From assembly GCA_937988865.1 (NCBI GenBank), contig CALKHV010000006.1:1-10969 (forward strand): 10,969 nt of DNA. The letters run 5' to 3'. A program made the translations under genes and the position numbers. Source of the stretch: an uncultured Propionibacteriaceae bacterium (lineage in GTDB: Bacteria; Actinomycetota; Actinomycetes; Propionibacteriales; Propionibacteriaceae). The notes under the pieces were generated by a model. It had not been told where the DNA came from and ran no database searches. It worked only from the letters and a program-made list of their open reading frames with translations. How positions within the stretch are numbered: the stretch's first letter is position 1; the number at the start of each line of letters is the position of its first letter. Shown in pieces: positions 6,990 to 10,969 of this stretch.

Positions 6990-8236
6990 TAGCGCCACAC
7001 TCCTCGGGTGTCGACCACGACCTTCTCCGCGAACCCTGTGTGGTCGATCGACCGGAACTGGCGATGGTCCACGAGCAGCAGGAGGATGTCGGCTGCGGCG
7101 ATGGCCCCGTCGGGTGCCGAGAGCCTAACGTGAGGCAGCGCCGCAAGGTCGGGTGGCAGGCCCTCGACGTGCGGCTCGACCACCCAGATCTCGCCGTCCC
7201 CCAGTCGCCCTGCCAGCGCGCGCACGATGGCGAGCGCGGGCGACTCGCGAACGTCGTCGATGTCGGGCTTGAACGTCAGGCCGAAGGCCGCGATGACGGG
7301 CCTGTCGAACCGGGAGGCATGCGCAGCCACCGTGTCGATGACGTGCAGGGGCTTGGCATCGTTGACGTCGCGCGCGGTCCGGATCAGTCGGGACTCCTCG
7401 GGGGCCGCGTCCACGATGAACCACGGGTCGACCGCGATGCAGTGTCCGCCGACACCGGGGCCCGGCTGCAGGATGTTCACCCGGGGGTGGTGGTTCGCCA
7501 GCTCGATGAGCTTCCAGACGTCGACATCCAGTCGTTCGGCGATCAGTGACAGCTCGTTCGCGAAGGCGATGTTCACGTCGCGGTAGGAGTTCTCCACCAG
7601 CTTCGTCAGCTCGGCGGTCGTCGCGTCCGTGAGGTGGAGGTCCGCCCTGCAGAAGATGGCGTACAGCTCCCGGGCACGCTCGGCAGCCTCCCGCGTCAAC
7701 CCTCCGATGACCCGGTCATTGGTGACGAGCTCGATCATCACCCGCCCCGGGAGAACCCGTTCGGGCGCGTGGGCGAAGTGGACAAGGGGCCGGCTCCCGG
7801 AGCCGTCGAGGGAGAGGTCCGGCCGGGCGGCAAGCACCCTGTCGGCCAGGTGACGGGTGGCGCCCGGAGGCGAGGTCGACTCCAAGATGATCAGCTCGCC
7901 TCCCCGGAGCTGGGGGATGATCGCGTCGGTAGCAGCGTCGATGCAGGACAGGTCGGGCCGGTGGCCGGCCCCGAACGGAGTGGGCACCGCCACGATGTAG
8001 GTGCGCGCCGGAGGGGTTTCCTTCTGGGCTCTCAACAATCCCTGGGTCACCGCACCGGCCACCTGGGTCGCGAGATCCGGCTCGACGAAGGGCACCTCAC
8101 CGCGGTTGACCGCGTCCACGTGGACGGGGTTGACGTCCACCCCGATCACATGCACGCCGTTGGTCGCCAGAATCGCAGCGGTGGGCAGGCCGATGTACCC
8201 CAGACCGATCACCGCAACCGTCTTGGTCTCGTGCAT
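6989..8236 (-). CDS. wecC: UDP-N-acetyl-D-mannosamine dehydrogenase
   Basis: A 415-aa cytosolic enzyme that oxidises UDP-ManNAc at C6 with two NAD+ to UDP-ManNAcA. Visible features are the Rossmann fingerprint GLGYIG at 11-16, VPTPF at 84-88, ESTSPPG at 119-125, HAPERVLPGR at 156-165 followed by ELVTNDRVIGG, the central-domain stretch ELTKLVENSYRD at 209-220 with Lys212, GPGVGGHCIAVDPWF at 259-273 with catalytic Cys266, and the C-terminal UDP-binding segment FGLTFKPDIDDVRESP at 318-333. The ELVTNDRVIGG and VGGHCIAVDPWF signatures match WecC rather than UDP-glucose dehydrogenases. The length is normal for the family. The ATG at 8236 is chosen over the TTG at 8251 because GGGAGGG lies four bases upstream. 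It follows the two-domain glycosyltransferase by 11 bases and overlaps the next gene by one base. Together with wecB it supplies the locus with an amino-uronic acid donor. Confidence 0.93.
   Translation of the reverse strand: MHETKTVAVIGLGYIGLPTAAILATNGVHVIGVDVNPVHVDAVNRGEVPFVEPDLATQVAGAVTQGLLRAQKETPPARTYIVAVPTPFGAGHRPDLSCIDAATDAIIPQLRGGELIILESTSPPGATRHLADRVLAARPDLSLDGSGSRPLVHFAHAPERVLPGRVMIELVTNDRVIGGLTREAAERARELYAIFCRADLHLTDATTAELTKLVENSYRDVNIAFANELSLIAERLDVDVWKLIELANHHPRVNILQPGPGVGGHCIAVDPWFIVDAAPEESRLIRTARDVNDAKPLHVIDTVAAHASRFDRPVIAAFGLTFKPDIDDVRESPALAIVRALAGRLGDGEIWVVEPHVEGLPPDLAALPHVRLSAPDGAIAAADILLLLVDHRQFRSIDHTGFAEKVVVDTRGVWR
7000..7005 (-). promoter_or_regulatory. Ribosome binding site inside the 3' end of wecC for the GT4 gene
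   Basis: GAGGAG on the minus strand, within the last codons of wecC, lies ten bases before the GTG at 6989. With the one-base stop/start overlap it points to translational coupling between wecC and the GT4 gene. Confidence 0.45.
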
Positions 8237-8240
8237 CCAA

Positions 8241-8247
8241 CCCTCCC
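8241..8247 (-). promoter_or_regulatory. Strong ribosome binding site of wecC
   Basis: GGGAGGG on the minus strand directly follows the TGA of the preceding gene and ends four bases before the ATG at 8236. It fixes the wecC start and rules against the TTG at 8251. Confidence 0.75.
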
Positions 8248-10209
8248 TCAACAGAAGATGTGCCCCTGGTTGCGCCCGAAGAACTCCACACGCGAATTGG
8301 CGAGCAGCTCCGAGGAGGTGACGTCCCAGGTGTGGGCGATCCCGCTGTCGTTCCTCACCTGGACGAAGTTGAACCTGTCCGCAGCGTAGAGGGTCGCACC
8401 CGCAGCAGCGGCGTTTCGGAGGAATGCGGTGTCCTCACCACGCGACGTGGCGGGGAACGGGATGCCGATGGCGAGCTCTCGGCGCGCCATGATGGTCGGA
8501 CCGGCCACGAAGTCGGTGTAGCGGTGTTCCCGCTCGGGGAAGCGAAGGATCGTGGCGTCGAGGCCCTTCAGGTACATGTAGTGCGCCTGCTTGCCCACGA
8601 CATCGGCACCCGAGTAGTCCATCGCGTGCAGCTGGTCCGAGAGGTAGCGCGGTCCGTAGAGGTCGTCGTCGTCCATCTTCGCCACCACGTCCCCGCTGGA
8701 GGCGCGTACGAGCAGGTTGAGGCACTCCCCCAGCGGCACGCCCGGCTCCGCCGTCAACAGCTGCAGGCTCTCGACCCCGAGAGAGCCAGCGCGTGCGTGG
8801 AGCTCGGCCGGGTCGGGCGAGAAGCCGTGGGTGAGGACCAGCAGCTCGAGCTCGACGTCCACCTGGGACGCCACGGCGGCCAGGACGTCGTCGACCCGAT
8901 CCGGGCGATTGGTGGACACGACGACCGACACCGTCGGCCGGGCGGACAGGTGGTCGGTCCTGCCGACCGCAGTGAGCACCCGGTCGAGCCGGCGGGTGTA
9001 GGTGTGGTCGGACCAGATTCGCCGCTGAGCCAGGTGGACCATGCGGTCCCGCAGCTCCGGGCTGCGCACGAGGGCGCGCAGAACGAATCCCGCCTCCTCC
9101 TGTGTTGACGCCTGGGACACCATCGTGTCGTCGAAGAACTCGGAGACCGCAGGGCTCGGGGTGGACACCACGGGTGTGCCACTGGCCGTGATCTCGAAGA
9201 TCCTGCGGGCGCACATGCTCGGGGAGGTGGTGACGGAGTTGACGTTGAGGAACACCTTGTAGGCCCGGTAGGCGGTGAGCATGCGGTCGTAGGACAGCGA
9301 GCCAACCACTCGTGCGTCCCACGGCGCCGGGAACTGGTAGCGGGCATCCCCGGCGTGGTATCGGGAGAAGATCTCCAGGCCGGTGTCCATCCGTGGGCTC
9401 ACCGCGACCGCCGCGCCGAGCAGGAGGTCCAGCTGTTCCCGGCGCTCGGGGTACTTGTGGGCGAAGTACGTGCCGGCGAAGGCGATGTCGCGGCCCTGGT
9501 GGCCCGTGGCCGGCCGCACCGGGTTGTGGATCGACTGCTGCGCGGCGAACGGCAGCACGTCGACCCGCTCGTGACCGAGGTCGCGCCGGTACTGCTCGAT
9601 GCGGGTGGAGTCCGTGGTGAACACGTGGTCGAAGAGTCTTGCCGAGTCGAGGAAGTCGGCATAGTGGGCCGGGTCCTCCTTGTTCCAGAAGACCGTCGGG
9701 ATGCCGTGGGCGCGGCACCACTGCACCAGCTCCACGAATGCCGGTCGTGGGGCGGACGGACCCGTCAGGTGGAACTGCCAGGCGTCATGGTTGCCGTGCC
9801 ATGCCGACTCCACGAACAGCAGGTCCACTGGCTGCTCCTCGAGCAGGGTGCGCCAGGTGGACGGTGTCACCTCCACCTGGTCCCACTCGTACCCGAACGC
9901 TGACAGGGAGAACTCGTCGAGGACGACCGCCACGCGCAGCCTCGGCCGGCGAGGCGCCCGGTCGGGCACGGGCCACGGCTCGAAGGTGGGCTGACCCCCA
10001 CCGTCACGGAGCTCACCGTCGACGAGGAGTCGCTGCGAGCTTCGCTGACGCCGGAGATAGGTGCGCGCCTGAGCGACACCGCCATGTCGCGCGTGCCACA
10101 GCGCCGTCCGCATCCACCTCACCCTGCTGGCCATGTCAGGCTGACGATACCGGTCGGAAGGACGGGCCGGCGCAATTGCTGACAGCAGTGTGTCACCCGT
10201 CGCGGTCAC
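8248..10209 (-). CDS. Two-domain glycosyltransferase: CgeB-like GT-B half plus GT2 half
   Basis: A 653-aa protein from the GTG at 10209 that joins two transferase folds. Residues of about 90-410 resemble the CgeB / glycosyl-transferase-1-like group: VAVVLDEFS at 93-101, FWNKEDPAHY at 174-183, VFTTDS at 196-201, IAFAGTY at 242-248, LNVNS at 321-325, and RIFEITASGTPVVST at 336-350. Residues of about 425-653 are a GT2 (GT-A) domain: VSVVVSTNRPDRVDDVLAAV at 427-446, LNLLVRASSGDVVAKMDDDD at 497-516 whose acidic run is the metal/nucleotide-binding DXD region, and RGED at 590-593 with the probable catalytic-base Asp. No membrane segments are seen, so it should act in the cytosol or at the inner membrane face. 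The start is not certain: GTG 10209 has GAGGGAG ten bases upstream, while ATGs at 10134 and 10113 are alternatives and the first 25 codons have weaker third-position GC. The sugars transferred are unknown. Confidence 0.92.
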   Translation of the reverse strand: MTATGDTLLSAIAPARPSDRYRQPDMASRVRWMRTALWHARHGGVAQARTYLRRQRSSQRLLVDGELRDGGGQPTFEPWPVPDRAPRRPRLRVAVVLDEFSLSAFGYEWDQVEVTPSTWRTLLEEQPVDLLFVESAWHGNHDAWQFHLTGPSAPRPAFVELVQWCRAHGIPTVFWNKEDPAHYADFLDSARLFDHVFTTDSTRIEQYRRDLGHERVDVLPFAAQQSIHNPVRPATGHQGRDIAFAGTYFAHKYPERREQLDLLLGAAVAVSPRMDTGLEIFSRYHAGDARYQFPAPWDARVVGSLSYDRMLTAYRAYKVFLNVNSVTTSPSMCARRIFEITASGTPVVSTPSPAVSEFFDDTMVSQASTQEEAGFVLRALVRSPELRDRMVHLAQRRIWSDHTYTRRLDRVLTAVGRTDHLSARPTVSVVVSTNRPDRVDDVLAAVASQVDVELELLVLTHGFSPDPAELHARAGSLGVESLQLLTAEPGVPLGECLNLLVRASSGDVVAKMDDDDLYGPRYLSDQLHAMDYSGADVVGKQAHYMYLKGLDATILRFPEREHRYTDFVAGPTIMARRELAIGIPFPATSRGEDTAFLRNAAAAGATLYAADRFNFVQVRNDSGIAHTWDVTSSELLANSRVEFFGRNQGHIFC

Positions 10210-10219
10210 CTCGCGCGTG

Positions 10220-10226
10220 CTCCCTC
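10220..10226 (-). promoter_or_regulatory. Probable ribosome binding site of the two-domain glycosyltransferase
   Basis: GAGGGAG on the minus strand begins one base after the wecB TGA (10230-10228) and ends ten bases before the GTG at 10209. It favours that start over the downstream ATG at 10134, which has no such element. Confidence 0.5.
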
Positions 10227-10227
10227 A

Positions 10228-10969
10228 TCAGGCGAAATCAGGCATCCGCTCGCCGCGGCCGAAGAACGCCTCGATCGCCGCAACGACCCGCGCTGCGGCT
10301 CTCCCGTCCCCGTACGGGTTCACGGCGTTGGACATGAGCGCGTACGCGGCCTCGTCGGTGATGAGGGCGGACACCTCGCGCACCAGTCGGTCCTCATCGG
10401 TACCGATGAGCCGTACGGTTCCCGCGCTGACCGCCTCGGGACGCTCGGTGTTCTCCCGCATGACGAGGACCGGCTTCCCGAGGCTGGGAGCCTCCTCCTG
10501 GACCCCGCCGGAGTCTGTGAGCACGATGTGGGAACGGGCCATCACCTGGGTGAACTCGCCATAGCCCAGCGGCTCGGTCACCAGGACGTTCGCGAGCCCG
10601 TCCAGGGACGGCAGCAGGCACTCGCGCACCATCGGGTTGCGGTGCGCGGGGAGCACGATGGCCTGCTCGGGGAACGCGAGGGCGAGGCGACGCAGGGCCC
10701 GACCGACCCCCTGCATCGTCTGGCCCCAGTTCTCACGCCGGTGCGTCGTGACCAGCAGGATCGGGCGCCCTGAGTCGACCAGTGACTGCAACCGCGCGTC
10801 CGCGATCCGGGTCGGCTGCGTCGCGGCGTGCAGGAGTGCGTCGATGACCGTGTTGCCGGTGACGACGATGCTCGAGGCGTCGACGTTCTCCCGCTCAAGG
10901 TTCCTTCGGGCACGGGCCGTGGGTGCGAGGTGCAGGCTGGCGACCTGGGAGGTGAGCCTGCGGTTGGCC
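10228..10969 (-). CDS. wecB: UDP-N-acetylglucosamine 2-epimerase (non-hydrolysing), 5' end beyond window
   Basis: The frame stays open to the window edge, so 246 C-terminal residues of a protein usually around 370-390 aa are visible; the TTG at 10791 is an internal codon, not the start. The enzyme interconverts UDP-GlcNAc and UDP-ManNAc in the cytosol. Counting from the first complete codon (10968-10966), landmarks are HLAPTARARRNL at 13-24, TGNTVIDALL at 37-46, TTHRREN at 74-80 (conserved active-site His76), PAHRNP near 107-112, LTDSGGVQEEAPSLGKPVLV at 150-169 (UDP-binding loop), TERPEA at 174-179, and NPYGDG near the end. These match WecB-type epimerases closely. The SGGVQEE loop and HRREN are intact, so the visible part looks functional. 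It ends 18 bases before the next gene and is probably the first or an early operon gene. It feeds UDP-ManNAc to WecC. Confidence 0.95.
   Translation of the reverse strand, partial: ANRRLTSQVASLHLAPTARARRNLERENVDASSIVVTGNTVIDALLHAATQPTRIADARLQSLVDSGRPILLVTTHRRENWGQTMQGVGRALRRLALAFPEQAIVLPAHRNPMVRECLLPSLDGLANVLVTEPLGYGEFTQVMARSHIVLTDSGGVQEEAPSLGKPVLVMRENTERPEAVSAGTVRLIGTDEDRLVREVSALITDEAAYALMSNAVNPYGDGRAAARVVAAIEAFFGRGERMPDFA

Noticed and set aside
5190..6992. 600-codon open frame on the plus strand
   Set aside because: Antisense shadow of the GT4 gene, in which every recognised motif lies on the minus strand. The product is low-complexity Arg/Val/Gly-rich with no domain signature.
6989..8236. 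Assigning the dehydrogenase as UDP-glucose 6-dehydrogenase
   Set aside because: The PERVLPGR...ELVTNDRVIGG and GVGGHCIAVDPWF signatures are those of WecC, and the operon also carries WecB, the supplier of UDP-ManNAc.
8260..10337. Plus-strand open frames at 8260-9108, 9355-9903 and 9639-10337
   Set aside because: All are antisense to the two-domain glycosyltransferase or wecB; the last spans two genes. The translations are Arg/Pro/Gly-rich with no motif.

Overview
The window is very GC-rich by eye, with codon third positions almost always G or C, GTG and TTG start codons in use, and long empty shadow reading frames on the opposite strand. This fits a high-GC Gram-positive (actinobacterial) chromosome; the genus cannot be read from the sequence. 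No rRNA, tRNA, mobile element, CRISPR array or long non-coding stretch was found.

Six genes, all on the minus strand and so read from high to low coordinates, form one tightly packed operon for a cell-surface polysaccharide. In transcription order they are: the 3' part of wecB (UDP-GlcNAc 2-epimerase, running off the right edge); a two-domain glycosyltransferase (CgeB-like GT-B half plus a GT2 half); wecC (UDP-ManNAc dehydrogenase); a glycosyltransferase with a helical-repeat N-terminus and a GT4 C-terminus; a large fusion of a heparinase II/III-like domain with an alpha/beta-hydrolase domain; and a second, stand-alone heparinase II/III-like protein whose 5' end looks frameshifted or misread. 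Gaps run from a 1-base overlap to about 110 bases. At the far left, bases 1-54 read on the plus strand like the C-terminus of a convergent gene whose TAG shares a CTAG with the TAG of the last operon gene.

Together WecB and WecC convert UDP-GlcNAc to UDP-ManNAc and then to UDP-ManNAcA, an activated amino-uronic acid. The two transferases carry three probable catalytic units that could build a repeat unit. The two heparinase-like proteins belong to a fold that cleaves uronic-acid polymers by beta-elimination, so a ManNAcA-containing glycan is the natural candidate substrate (inference). No flippase, polymerase, ABC exporter or initiating sugar-phosphate transferase lies in the window; if present, they are outside it. 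The most unusual items are the heparinase/alpha-beta-hydrolase fusion, its pairing with a second heparinase in a ManNAcA locus, and the frame switch at the start of the second heparinase.
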